7,390 bases of DNA from Solirubrobacterales bacterium 70-9 (GTDB taxonomy: Bacteria; Actinomycetota; Thermoleophilia; Solirubrobacterales; 70-9). A program made the position numbers and the translations under genes. The notes beneath the pieces are model-generated. The model did not search any database, had not been told where the DNA came from, and saw only the letters and a program-made list of their open reading frames with translations. The stretch spans positions 5,570 to 12,959 of the forward strand of contig MKSH01000128.1 in assembly GCA_001898095.1 (NCBI GenBank), given 5' to 3'. The stretch's first letter is position 1; each line of letters starts with the position of its first letter. Below are positions 1 through 6,274 of the stretch, one piece after another.

Positions 1-115
1 GCGCGTCCGGGACTCCTCAAGGGACGCGGAGTTCCGCACCGGACCCGCGCACATCGTCACGGACCTCCGGCGTGACCCGCACGGGACCCGCGCCCTCGCC
101 GCTCTCCCCGTGACC

Positions 116-167
116 CGGCCCTCTCGTAGGCGGTCACAGCCTGCCCGGACCGCCTACGAGAGGGCCG
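116..167. terminator. 20-bp perfect hairpin, probable terminator of the TetR gene
   Basis: Arms at 116-135 (CGGCCCTCTCGTAGGCGGTC) and 148-167 are exact reverse complements around a 12-nt loop (136-147). The hairpin lies 23 nt beyond the stop of the minus-strand TetR gene, the expected place for a rho-independent terminator. Neither strand has a T-tract after the stem, which is common in high-GC actinobacteria, so function is inferred from position and stem strength. It could also end a plus-strand gene entering from the left edge: one plus frame stops at 110-112, 3 nt before the stem. Confidence 0.6.
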
Positions 168-189
168 CGTCCCTCGCCTCGTCCCTCGC

Positions 190-813
190 CTACCTCTCGC
201 CGCCCGACCGCGCCCGCGCCCCGCCGAGGACGAGCGCCGCCACCTCGGCGCCGACCTCGCGGGGGTCGGCGCGGCGGTGGCCGCCCGCTCGCAACGCGAG
301 GAAGAGGGCGCCCATCGTCGCCGGGCCGAGGATCTCGGGGCGCAGGTCGGGGCGCAGGGTGCCGTCCTTCCGACCGCGGTCGATCAGGGTCTCGAAGCAG
401 TCGACGACGACGTTCGGGGGCTTATGTCTGCCGGGCGGCCGGCCACCGATCAGCGACCCGAGGACCGGATACTGGATGGCGATCTCGGCGAGGTCGCCGA
501 TCAACCGCTCCAGCGCCTCGTCGGCGGGGCCGTCGGAGGCCGCCGCGGCGTTCATCCGCTCGAAGGCCTGCTCCATCACCTCCATCCGGATCGCTTCGAT
601 CAGCTCCTCGCGGTCGGCGAAATGGCGGTAGACGGTCGGCCGGGACACCTCGGCGGCGGCGGCGATCTCCTGCATGCTGGCGTTCGGGTCCTCGGCCAGG
701 ACCCGCGCCGCCGCTTCGAGGATCGAGCGGATGTTCCGCCGCGCGTCGGCGCGCAGGTCGGCCGACCCGCCCGACAGCGGCCCCTCCCCACAGCTCTGCT
801 CGGCATCGGCCAT
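190..813 (-). CDS. TetR/AcrR-family transcriptional repressor
   Basis: A 207-residue protein, typical TetR length. The N-terminal DNA-binding domain spans about residues 24-70: helix 1 ARRNIRSILEAAARVLAED, then the helix-turn-helix MQEIAAAAEVSRPTVYRHF (47-65), a near-consensus TetR signature, followed by DREELIEAI. Residues 75-207 form the variable helical ligand-binding and dimerisation half, with no recognisable ligand signature. It is transcribed divergently from an MMPL exporter gene 96 bp away, the classic layout of a local repressor that is released from DNA by a substrate of the pump. Start choice: ATG at 813 has an SD-like GGGGTGA 5 nt upstream. An in-frame GTG at 822 is possible, but it lies inside that SD-like purine run. 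This is the only clearly leadered start among the well-defined genes here. The family call is firm; the ligand is unknown, and regulation of the neighbour is inferred. Confidence 0.93.
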   Translation of the reverse strand: MADAEQSCGEGPLSGGSADLRADARRNIRSILEAAARVLAEDPNASMQEIAAAAEVSRPTVYRHFADREELIEAIRMEVMEQAFERMNAAAASDGPADEALERLIGDLAEIAIQYPVLGSLIGGRPPGRHKPPNVVVDCFETLIDRGRKDGTLRPDLRPEILGPATMGALFLALRAGGHRRADPREVGAEVAALVLGGARARSGGER

Positions 814-818
814 CTCGG

Positions 819-831
819 TCACCCCTCCCCT
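819..831 (-). promoter_or_regulatory. Shine-Dalgarno region of the TetR gene
   Basis: On the minus strand the sequence AGGGGAGGGGTGA ends 5 nt before the ATG at 813. The GGGGTGA part can pair with the 16S rRNA 3' end at normal spacing, which favours ATG 813 over the GTG at 822 that lies within it. Confidence 0.55.
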
Positions 832-848
832 GTCACAAGCATCACGAA

Positions 849-885
849 TCTCTGACAGTTCTCTGACAAGTCTTACACGACTGTC
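849..885. promoter_or_regulatory. Candidate TetR operator with direct and inverted repeats
   Basis: The divergent intergenic region contains TCTCTGACA twice (849-857 and 860-868), with starts exactly 11 bp apart, one helical turn. It also holds an imperfect dyad GACAAGTC-N6-GACTGTC (865-885), and an inverted pair GACAGT (854-859) / ACTGTC (880-885). These sit just upstream of the putative -10 of the MMPL gene, where a bound repressor would block RNA polymerase. The repeats are seen directly; the operator role is inferred from the TetR neighbour. Confidence 0.4.
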
Positions 886-896
886 TCGGTTACGAC

Positions 897-902
897 TACT
901 TT
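897..902 (+). promoter_or_regulatory. Putative -10 element of a leaderless MMPL transcript
   Basis: TACTTT matches the actinobacterial -10 pattern TANNNT. Seven nt separate it from the ATG at 910, so transcription would begin at or next to the start codon. There is no Shine-Dalgarno sequence before this ATG, and no convincing -35 box is visible. Confidence 0.45.
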
Positions 903-909
903 GCCGCGC

Positions 910-3129
910 ATGCGAAAACTGGCCCGCTGGTCCTTCTCCCACCGCCGCATCGTCGTCGCCGCCTGGCTCATCGCCGTCGTCGGCCTGACCGTCATCCACT
1001 CCGCCGCGGGCAGCGACTACCGCGACTCGTTCAAATTGAGCGGCACCGACAGTTCCGACGCCCAGGCGCTGCTGCAGGCGAGCTCCCCGGGGACCTCGGG
1101 CGACGTCGACCACATCGTCGTCGCCGCCGAAGCCGGCAAGTCGATCCGCGAACCGGCGGTGAAGGCGGAGGTCACGGCGATGCTGAAGGAGGTCGAAGGC
1201 CTCCCCCACGTCGGCTCGGTCGCCTCCCCCTACGCGGCCGGCGGCGCCGACCAGATCTCCGAAGACGGCCGGATCGCCTACGCCACCGTCACCTTCGACG
1301 AACAGGCGAACGACCTCCCCACGGGGGCGATCGAAAAGGTGATCGACACCGCCCAGGCGAGCGCCGGGAACGGCCTCGACGTGCAGCTCGGCGGGCAGGC
1401 GATCGGCCAGACCCACAAACCGAGCACCGGCGGCACCGCGATCGGCTTCCTCGCCGCGGCGATCGTCCTCTTCCTCGTCTTCGGCTCCTTCTTCGCGATG
1501 CTGATGCCGCTGCTGACGGCGGGCTTCGGGCTCGGCGCCGGGATCGCCGTGATCGGGCTGCTCTCGCACGCGATCACGATGGCCTCGTTCAGCTCCGAGC
1601 TCTCGCTGCTGATCGGGCTCGGGGTCGGCGTCGACTACGCGCTCTTCATCGTCACCCGCTTCCGCCAGGGGCTGCTGCGCGGGCTGAGCCCGGAGGACGC
1701 GGTGGTCGACGCCCTCGACACCTCCGGGCGGGCGGTGATGTTCGCCGGGATCACGGTCTGCATCGCCCTGCTCGGCATGTTCGCGCTCGGCGTCAGCTTC
1801 CTCTACGGGGTCGCGATCGCCGCCTCGGTGGTCGTCTCGCTGACCGTCGTCGCCGCGCTCACCCTGCTGCCCGCGCTGCTCGGCTTCATCGGGCCGCGCA
1901 TCCTCGGCCGGCGGACGCGGCGCGAGCTGGCAGCGAAAGGCGTGCTGTCGGAGAGCGACGAGTCGCCCGCCTGGAGCCGCTGGGCGGGGTTGCTGCAGCG
2001 CCGCCCGGCCCTCTTCGCCGCCGGCGCCGCCGTCTTCCTGATCGTCGTCGCGATCCCCTTCCTCTCGATCCGGCTCGGCTCCTCCGACGAAGGCAACGAC
2101 CCCTCGGGCACAACCACCCGCCAGGCCTACGACCTGCTCGCCGAAGGCTTCGGCCCGGGCTTCAACGGTCCGCTGCTGCTGGTCGCCCAGGTGCCTGACA
2201 AGGCCGCCGAAGCGGGCTTCGAAAGTGCCCTCACGGCCGCCGAAAAGACCGCGGACGTGGCCGCCGTAACCCCGGCGACGGTGATCCCGGGACGCGACGG
2301 GCGACCCGCCGTGGCGACCGCGAACGTGATCCCGGAAGGCTCGCCGCAGGACGCCTCGACCACCGACCTGCTCCACCAGCTGCGCGACCAGACGATCCCC
2401 GACGCCACCGCCGGCTCCGGCGCGAGGGTCCTGGTCGGCGGCCAGACCGCCGTTTTCGAGGACTTCTCCAACGTCCTCGCGGGCAAGCTGCCGCTGTTCA
2501 TCGGCGTCGTCGTCCTGCTCTCCTTCCTCCTCCTGATGGCGGTCTTCCGCAGCCTCGTCGTGCCGCTGATGGCCTCGGCGATGAACCTGCTCTCGGCGGG
2601 CGCCGCCTTCGGCGTGATCACCGCGATCTTCCAGTGGGGCTGGGGCGCCTCGCTGCTCGGCATCGACCGCACCGGCCCGATCGAGGCCTTCCTGCCGGTG
2701 ATGGTCTTCGCCATCCTCTTCGGCCTCTCGATGGACTACGAGGTCTTCCTCGTCAGCCGCATCTACGAGGAGTGGCGCAAACGCGGCGACAACCGCGAAG
2801 CCGTCGTCCACGGCCTCTCCGCCACCGCCCGCACGATCACCGCCGCCGCGGCGATCATGGTCCTCGTCTTCGGCGCCTTCATCCTCGGCGGCGAACGCGT
2901 GATCATGCTCTTCGGCGTCGGCCTCGCCACCGCGGTCCTGCTCGACGCGGTGGTCGTCCGCAGCGTCCTCGTCCCGGCCCTGATGCTCCTCGCGGGCAGA
3001 TCGAACTGGTGGCTCCCCGCCTGGCTCGACCGCATCATCCCCCACCTGAACGTCGAGGGAAGCAGCGAGCACGCGCCGGAGCCGACCCCGCGGCTGACCC
3101 CGAAGGACACTCCGGTCACCGAATCCTGA
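910..3129 (+). CDS. MMPL-family RND-type transporter
   Basis: A 739-residue inner-membrane exporter of the MMPL branch of the RND superfamily, expected to use the proton gradient to export lipids or hydrophobic compounds. Predicted layout: TM1 at 14-31, a soluble external loop at about 32-175, TM2-6 at about 177-327, a cytoplasmic linker at 330-362, TM7 at 366-386, a second external loop at 388-525, and TM8-12 at about 527-694. The two Asp-Tyr pairs of the proton relay are both present: GLGVGVDYALFIVTRF (D242/Y243) and LFGLSMDYEVFLVSRIYEEW (D609/Y610). After TM12 come NWWLPAWLDRIIPHLNVEG, a usual ending of short MMPL proteins, and a Pro/Thr-rich tail. There is no long C-terminal domain as in mycobacterial MmpL3. 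ATG 910 is preferred over TTG 901 because it keeps a short basic N-terminus and sits 7 nt after a TANNNT element. The divergent TetR gene suggests substrate-inducible efflux. The family call is firm; the substrate is unknown. Confidence 0.95.
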   Translation: MRKLARWSFSHRRIVVAAWLIAVVGLTVIHSAAGSDYRDSFKLSGTDSSDAQALLQASSPGTSGDVDHIVVAAEAGKSIREPAVKAEVTAMLKEVEGLPHVGSVASPYAAGGADQISEDGRIAYATVTFDEQANDLPTGAIEKVIDTAQASAGNGLDVQLGGQAIGQTHKPSTGGTAIGFLAAAIVLFLVFGSFFAMLMPLLTAGFGLGAGIAVIGLLSHAITMASFSSELSLLIGLGVGVDYALFIVTRFRQGLLRGLSPEDAVVDALDTSGRAVMFAGITVCIALLGMFALGVSFLYGVAIAASVVVSLTVVAALTLLPALLGFIGPRILGRRTRRELAAKGVLSESDESPAWSRWAGLLQRRPALFAAGAAVFLIVVAIPFLSIRLGSSDEGNDPSGTTTRQAYDLLAEGFGPGFNGPLLLVAQVPDKAAEAGFESALTAAEKTADVAAVTPATVIPGRDGRPAVATANVIPEGSPQDASTTDLLHQLRDQTIPDATAGSGARVLVGGQTAVFEDFSNVLAGKLPLFIGVVVLLSFLLLMAVFRSLVVPLMASAMNLLSAGAAFGVITAIFQWGWGASLLGIDRTGPIEAFLPVMVFAILFGLSMDYEVFLVSRIYEEWRKRGDNREAVVHGLSATARTITAAAAIMVLVFGAFILGGERVIMLFGVGLATAVLLDAVVVRSVLVPALMLLAGRSNWWLPAWLDRIIPHLNVEGSSEHAPEPTPRLTPKDTPVTES

Positions 3130-3210
3130 GGGCCGCGCGGGCGCCGCGCTCGGCGCGAGCAGTCGCGGTCGCCGTCGTCGACGCCCGCGGGCCAAGGAGG
3201 TCCAGCGGCG

Positions 3211-3252
3211 CTGAGTGAGTTGAACACACCCTGGTGTGTTCAACTCACTCAG
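3211..3252. terminator. 42-nt near-perfect palindrome between convergent genes
   Basis: Arm CTGAGTGAGTTGAACACACC (3211-3230) is repeated as an exact reverse complement at 3233-3252, separated only by CT. It lies between two converging genes, 81 nt after the MMPL stop and 42 nt after the kinase stop, so a bidirectional terminator is the simplest reading. The arm is 50% GC, far below the flanking DNA, and there is no T-tract. A REP-like or other dispersed palindromic element is an alternative. Confidence 0.6.
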
Positions 3253-3255
3253 GGA

Positions 3256-3271
3256 CCCGTCCCCGGACGGG
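3256..3271. terminator. Small GC-rich hairpin beside the large palindrome
   Basis: CCCGTCC (3256-3262) pairs exactly with GGACGGG (3265-3271) across a 2-nt spacer; in RNA the loop would open to at least 4 nt. It is the first hairpin met by transcription leaving the minus-strand kinase gene, 23 nt beyond its stop, and may act with the larger palindrome. A 7-bp GC stem could arise by chance in this DNA. Confidence 0.3.
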
Positions 3272-3294
3272 GTGAGGGCGCACCGGGGGGGCGG

Positions 3295-5415
3295 TCAGCT
3301 CGAACGCAGGGCGGGGGCGCCGATCCGGGGGAGTTCGGCGCGGACGGTCCAACCGTTGCGCTCGGGGCCGGCGGTGAAGGCGCCGCCTTGGGACTCGGCT
3401 CGCTCGCGCATGCCGCGGAGGCCCAGTCGGGAGCCTCGGGGGGCTTCGCGAAGGGGGGCACCGTGGTCGTTGTGGACGGCGAGGTGGACGCGGTCGCCGC
3501 GCACGTCGACCTCCAGGGTGGTGGCGGCGCCGGCCGCGTGCTTGCGGGCGTTGGTGAGGGCCTCCTGGGCGATGCGGACGACGGCGGTGCGACCCTCGGG
3601 CTCGAGGTCGTCGACGCGCGGGTCGACGTAGGCGAGGACCGGTTGTCCGGCCTGGCGGGCCTCCTCGACCACCCGCTCCAGGGTGAGGGAGCAGGACCGG
3701 GACGGGCCGGGCGCGTCGGGACCGTCGTCGAGCGCCGCCCGCAGCGCCGCGAGCTCAGCCTGGGTGCTGTCGGTGGCCGCGTCGACCACGCCGAGGGCCT
3801 CGCGGGCGCGCTCCGGGTCGCGTGAAGCGAAGGCGTCCACCACCCCGGCCTGAATCGCGATCAGGGAGAGGCCGTGGCCGACGACGTCGTGGAGCTCACG
3901 GGCGACGTCGCGGCGCTGACCGTGGACGGCCGCCCGGCAGAGGCGGTCGCGCTGGGCCCGCATCGCCGCCACCCGGGAGCGCAATCCAAGCGCGACGCGG
4001 AGGTCGTCGCGGATCGCCCGTCCCACCAACCAGGTCCCGAGCAGCACGGCGACCATGTAGGCGTAGACGAGCGGGGCGAAGTGGTACTGCTCCGAGTACC
4101 AGCAGAAGGCGGTGGTCCCGAGCGTGATCGCCAGGGCGAGGAGCGCCGCCGGGAGGCGGCGGGGCCAGGCGCCGGCGTTGTAGGCGAGGGCGCCGCAGAC
4201 GAAGACCTGGGAGATGGTGAGCGAGGAGATCTCGTCGAGCTCCGCCCGCAGGATCAGGAAGGCGGCGACGATCGCGACCGCGAGCACCGGGGCGCGGCGC
4301 CGCAGCAGCAGGCCGCAGGGCGTCAGGGCCGCGAGCGCATACCCGATCGCCGGCGACACCGACGACGCCGGGATCGTCAGTTCCTGGCCGGTGGCGGTGA
4401 CCGCGGTCAAGGGCAGCGCCGGCAGCTCGATCCGGTCGACGACGCAGAGCGCCGCCAGGCCGGCCACCGGGAAGACGAGACCGGCGAGGTTCCGCCAGTC
4501 GACGCGCGGCGCGGACGAGTCCCGGCCGGCCGGAGCCCGCGGGTCGAGGCCCGTCGCTGGGCCGCGCCCGTCGCCGTCCCGGCCGACCGTGGCTCGGGGA
4601 GCGAGGCGCGTGATCAGGCCGCGCCGGGGATCAGGGTCCGGGGCCGCGGCGTCGACGTCGCCGGTCAGCGTGCGGAGGAGTCCGCGCAGCTCGTCGGCCG
4701 CCCCCCGGGCCGCCTCGGCCATCCGCCGTCCCAGGCCCGCCGTGGTCGGGCCGACGCCCGATAGCTCCCGGCGGGCCTCGCCGACCAAAGGACGGATCTC
4801 GTCGACCAGCGACTCGACCACGCGGACCAGCTCGCGGCCGAGGATGCGGCGCTCGTCGTCGACGCTGGCGCCGACTTCGTTCGCCGCCCGCGCGTAGAGG
4901 GTGCGGATCTCGTCGTCGAGGCGATCGACCTCGCGCTCGCGGCTGCGCAGCGCCAGGCCCGGCAGGACGCCGGCGAAGGCCACCGCGGTCAGATAGAGGT
5001 ACTGGGTCGGCGCGACGGCCTCGATCCGTCCCAGGTCGAGCTCCGAGATCGCCCACAGCGCCAGCGGCACCGAGGCCGCCAGGGCCAGGGCGACCGCCGG
5101 CCGCAGCCGGGTCGCCTGCACGTAGGCGGCGACGCCGAAGAGGCCGAAGGCGAGCGCCAGCTCCGGCGACATCGCGTCGTCCATGCGTTGGTCGAGCGCG
5201 TACTGGACCAGGTAGGCGACCGCGATCGTCGCGGCGACCAGCAGCGGCGCCCGCCGGGACAGCAGGAGCGGCAGGGTGACGAGCAGGCCGAAGCCGAGCG
5301 CGGCCCACGGGGAGGCCTCGCCCTCGAGGAGGAGCGGCTCCGAGATCGCCCAGGCGATCACGATCAGCGCCACCCTCAGCTGCAGCGCGGGTACTGCGGA
5401 CGAAACACTGGACAC
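3295..5415 (-). CDS. Membrane histidine kinase (NarL-partner class) with duplicated sensor and degenerate first DHp
   Basis: A 706-residue sensor kinase, much longer than the roughly 400 residues usual for this class. The C-terminal core is complete. The HisKA_3 motif RRDVARELHDVVGHGLSLIA has phospho-acceptor H509 and D510. The HATPase_c domain shows RIAQEALTNARKHA (N622), a D-box-like VHNDHG (649-652) and LGLRGMRERAESQGG (664-678). The first conserved Gly of that last box is replaced by R663. The N-terminal half looks like a second copy of the same design: about six TM helices (12-155), then a helix pair DDERRILGRELVRVVESL (187-204) that aligns with the HisKA_3 motif but has Val197-Arg198 for His-Asp. 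A Pro/Gly/Arg-rich linker (254-305) follows, then six more TM helices (308-465). LLLSRRAPLLVAATIAVAYL (50-69) matches LLLRRRAPVLAVAIVAAFLI (369-388). GTG 5415 is chosen because TATCCT ends 7 nt upstream; there is no SD. The response regulator gene is divergent. The signal is unknown. Confidence 0.93.
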   Translation of the reverse strand: MSSVSSAVPALQLRVALIVIAWAISEPLLLEGEASPWAALGFGLLVTLPLLLSRRAPLLVAATIAVAYLVQYALDQRMDDAMSPELALAFGLFGVAAYVQATRLRPAVALALAASVPLALWAISELDLGRIEAVAPTQYLYLTAVAFAGVLPGLALRSREREVDRLDDEIRTLYARAANEVGASVDDERRILGRELVRVVESLVDEIRPLVGEARRELSGVGPTTAGLGRRMAEAARGAADELRGLLRTLTGDVDAAAPDPDPRRGLITRLAPRATVGRDGDGRGPATGLDPRAPAGRDSSAPRVDWRNLAGLVFPVAGLAALCVVDRIELPALPLTAVTATGQELTIPASSVSPAIGYALAALTPCGLLLRRRAPVLAVAIVAAFLILRAELDEISSLTISQVFVCGALAYNAGAWPRRLPAALLALAITLGTTAFCWYSEQYHFAPLVYAYMVAVLLGTWLVGRAIRDDLRVALGLRSRVAAMRAQRDRLCRAAVHGQRRDVARELHDVVGHGLSLIAIQAGVVDAFASRDPERAREALGVVDAATDSTQAELAALRAALDDGPDAPGPSRSCSLTLERVVEEARQAGQPVLAYVDPRVDDLEPEGRTAVVRIAQEALTNARKHAAGAATTLEVDVRGDRVHLAVHNDHGAPLREAPRGSRLGLRGMRERAESQGGAFTAGPERNGWTVRAELPRIGAPALRSS

Positions 5416-5422
5416 CGCGGCC

Positions 5423-5428
5423 AGGATA
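5423..5428 (-). promoter_or_regulatory. Putative -10 element of a leaderless kinase transcript
   Basis: On the minus strand TATCCT is followed by 7 nt (GGCCGCG) and then GTG at 5415, matching TANNNT with the start codon at the expected transcription start. No SD and no clear -35 are seen. It supports GTG 5415 as the start but is not independent proof. Confidence 0.42.
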
Positions 5429-5434
5429 GTGGGG

Positions 5435-5486
5435 ACCGGCCGGTGGTCGCCAGGACAAGCCGAAGGTCGTAGGGCAGCCGGCCGGC
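5435..5486. promoter_or_regulatory. Paired CCGGCCGG palindromes in the kinase/regulator divergent region
   Basis: ACCGGCCGGT (5435-5444) and GCCGGCCGGC (5477-5486) are perfect 10-bp palindromes sharing the core CCGGCCGG. They are 42 bp apart, close to four helical turns, and one lies next to each promoter of the divergent pair. They could be binding sites for the dimeric response regulator (autoregulation). In DNA this GC-rich, chance palindromes of C and G are frequent, so confidence is low. Confidence 0.25.
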
Positions 5487-5493
5487 GCCGCTC

Positions 5494-5499
5494 TACGAT
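5494..5499 (+). promoter_or_regulatory. Putative -10 element of a leaderless response regulator transcript
   Basis: TACGAT fits TANNNT and closely resembles TATAAT (TA..AT). It is followed by 6 nt (CCGGGG) and the ATG at 5506. No normally spaced SD is present, and the -35 region is not recognisable. Confidence 0.5.
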
Positions 5500-5505
5500 C
5501 CGGGG

Positions 5506-6177
5506 ATGCCGCCCCCGATCAAGGTCGTCGTCGCCGATGACCAGGCCCTCCTGCGCGCCGGGCTGCGGGCGCTGATCGAAGCCGAGGAAGACCTCAGCGT
5601 GGTCGGCGAGGCCGGCGACGGCGCCGAGGCGGTCGACGTGGCGCTGGCGACGCACCCCGACGTCGTGCTGATGGACATCCGGATGCCGAACCTGGACGGG
5701 ATCACGGCGACGCGCCGGCTGCTCGCCGCGGGCTCCCGGGCGCGGGTGCTGATGCTGACCACCTTCGACGCCGACGAGTACGTCGTCGACGCCTTCCGCA
5801 ACGGCGCCGCCGGCTTCCTGCTGAAGGACGGGCCGCCGGATCAGCTGGCGGTGGCGGTGCGGACGGTCGCCGCAGGCGACGCGTTGCTCGCTCCGACACT
5901 GACCAGCCGGTTGATCGAGGAGTACGTCGGGACCGCACCCCAGCAGCAGCTTCACGGTCGCCTCCACGAGCTGACCGAGCGCGAGCTCGAGGTCCTGGAG
6001 CAGCTCGCGGCGGGCAAGTCGAACGCCGAGATCGGCGAGGCGCTCTTCCTCTCCGAGGCGACGGTGAAAACGCACCTCACCCGGGTGCTCTCGAAGCTGG
6101 GCCTGAAGAGCCGCGTGCAGGCGGTCGTCTTCGCCTACGAGAGCGGGCTGGTCCGGCCCGGTCGCGCCGCGCGCTGA
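5506..6177 (+). CDS. NarL/FixJ-family response regulator
   Basis: A 223-residue cytoplasmic transcription factor of standard NarL size. Residues 5-120 form the receiver domain: acidic pocket D11-D12, phospho-acceptor D57 in VVLMDIRMPNLDG, switch residue T85 in VLMLTTFDADEYV, and K107 in GAAGFLLKDGP; all key residues are intact. After a linker (about 121-152) comes a LuxR-type helix-turn-helix: LTERELEVLEQLAAGKSNAE (156-175), then SEATVKTHLTRVLSKLGLKS (183-202) with the recognition helix. It begins 90 bp from the divergent HisKA_3 kinase gene, the class that normally phosphorylates NarL-type regulators, so the two very probably form a pair. The divergent rather than operonic arrangement is less common for such pairs. 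The start at ATG 5506 gives the usual short N-terminus before strand 1. Target genes cannot be read from sequence; autoregulation of the shared intergenic region is plausible. Confidence 0.96.
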   Translation: MPPPIKVVVADDQALLRAGLRALIEAEEDLSVVGEAGDGAEAVDVALATHPDVVLMDIRMPNLDGITATRRLLAAGSRARVLMLTTFDADEYVVDAFRNGAAGFLLKDGPPDQLAVAVRTVAAGDALLAPTLTSRLIEEYVGTAPQQQLHGRLHELTERELEVLEQLAAGKSNAEIGEALFLSEATVKTHLTRVLSKLGLKSRVQAVVFAYESGLVRPGRAAR

Positions 6178-6188
6178 GCCGCGAGCCT

Positions 6189-6221
6189 CCGGCCGACGTG
6201 CCGCGCCGAAGGTCGGACCGG
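6189..6221 (+). terminator. Imperfect hairpin after the response regulator gene
   Basis: CCGGCCGAC (6189-6197) pairs with GTCGGACCGG (6212-6221), with one bulged A (6217) and a 14-nt loop. It starts 12 nt after the regulator stop. There is no T-tract. The position suits a terminator separating the regulator from the secreted-protein gene, which seems to have its own promoter. Confidence 0.35.
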
Positions 6222-6261
6222 CGAAAGCCATTCGACCGATCCGCCGCGCGCGGGCCGTTCC

Positions 6262-6267
6262 TACGGT
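6262..6267 (+). promoter_or_regulatory. Putative -10 element of a leaderless secreted-protein transcript
   Basis: TACGGT (TANNNT) is followed by 7 nt (CCGCCGC) and ATG 6275, with no SD. This is the same geometry seen at the MMPL and kinase starts. No clear -35 is visible. Confidence 0.45.
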
Positions 6268-6274
6268 CCGCCGC

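Noticed and set aside
1..112. Possible 3' end of a gene entering from the left
   Set aside because: One plus frame stops at 110-112, just before a hairpin, but its translation is Ser/Thr/Pro-rich with poor third-position bias. The frame with the best GC3 does not stop until 631, antisense to the repressor. No frame can be assigned.
901..909. TTG at 901 as the start of the MMPL gene
   Set aside because: It has no Shine-Dalgarno and overlaps the TACTTT -10-like element; ATG 910 fits the leaderless geometry of the neighbours.
190..3243. A continuous minus-strand reading frame of about 1017 codons across the whole MMPL gene and the repressor
   Set aside because: Only its last 207 codons are the real repressor. 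The rest is an Arg/Asp/Glu/Gly-rich, low-complexity translation, typical of the antisense frame of a GC-rich gene, while the plus strand encodes an unmistakable MMPL protein with both Asp-Tyr motifs.
3220..3825. Plus-strand frame of 201 codons beginning inside the 3211-3252 palindrome
   Set aside because: It is Gly-rich and antisense to the kinase ATPase domain. Its ATG comes from the palindrome itself, which gives a near-identical false start on the other strand.
3874..4764. Plus-strand frame of 296 codons opposite the kinase
   Set aside because: Its translation is Arg/Gly/Asp/Glu-rich without domain features, and the minus strand encodes conserved kinase motifs in the same DNA.
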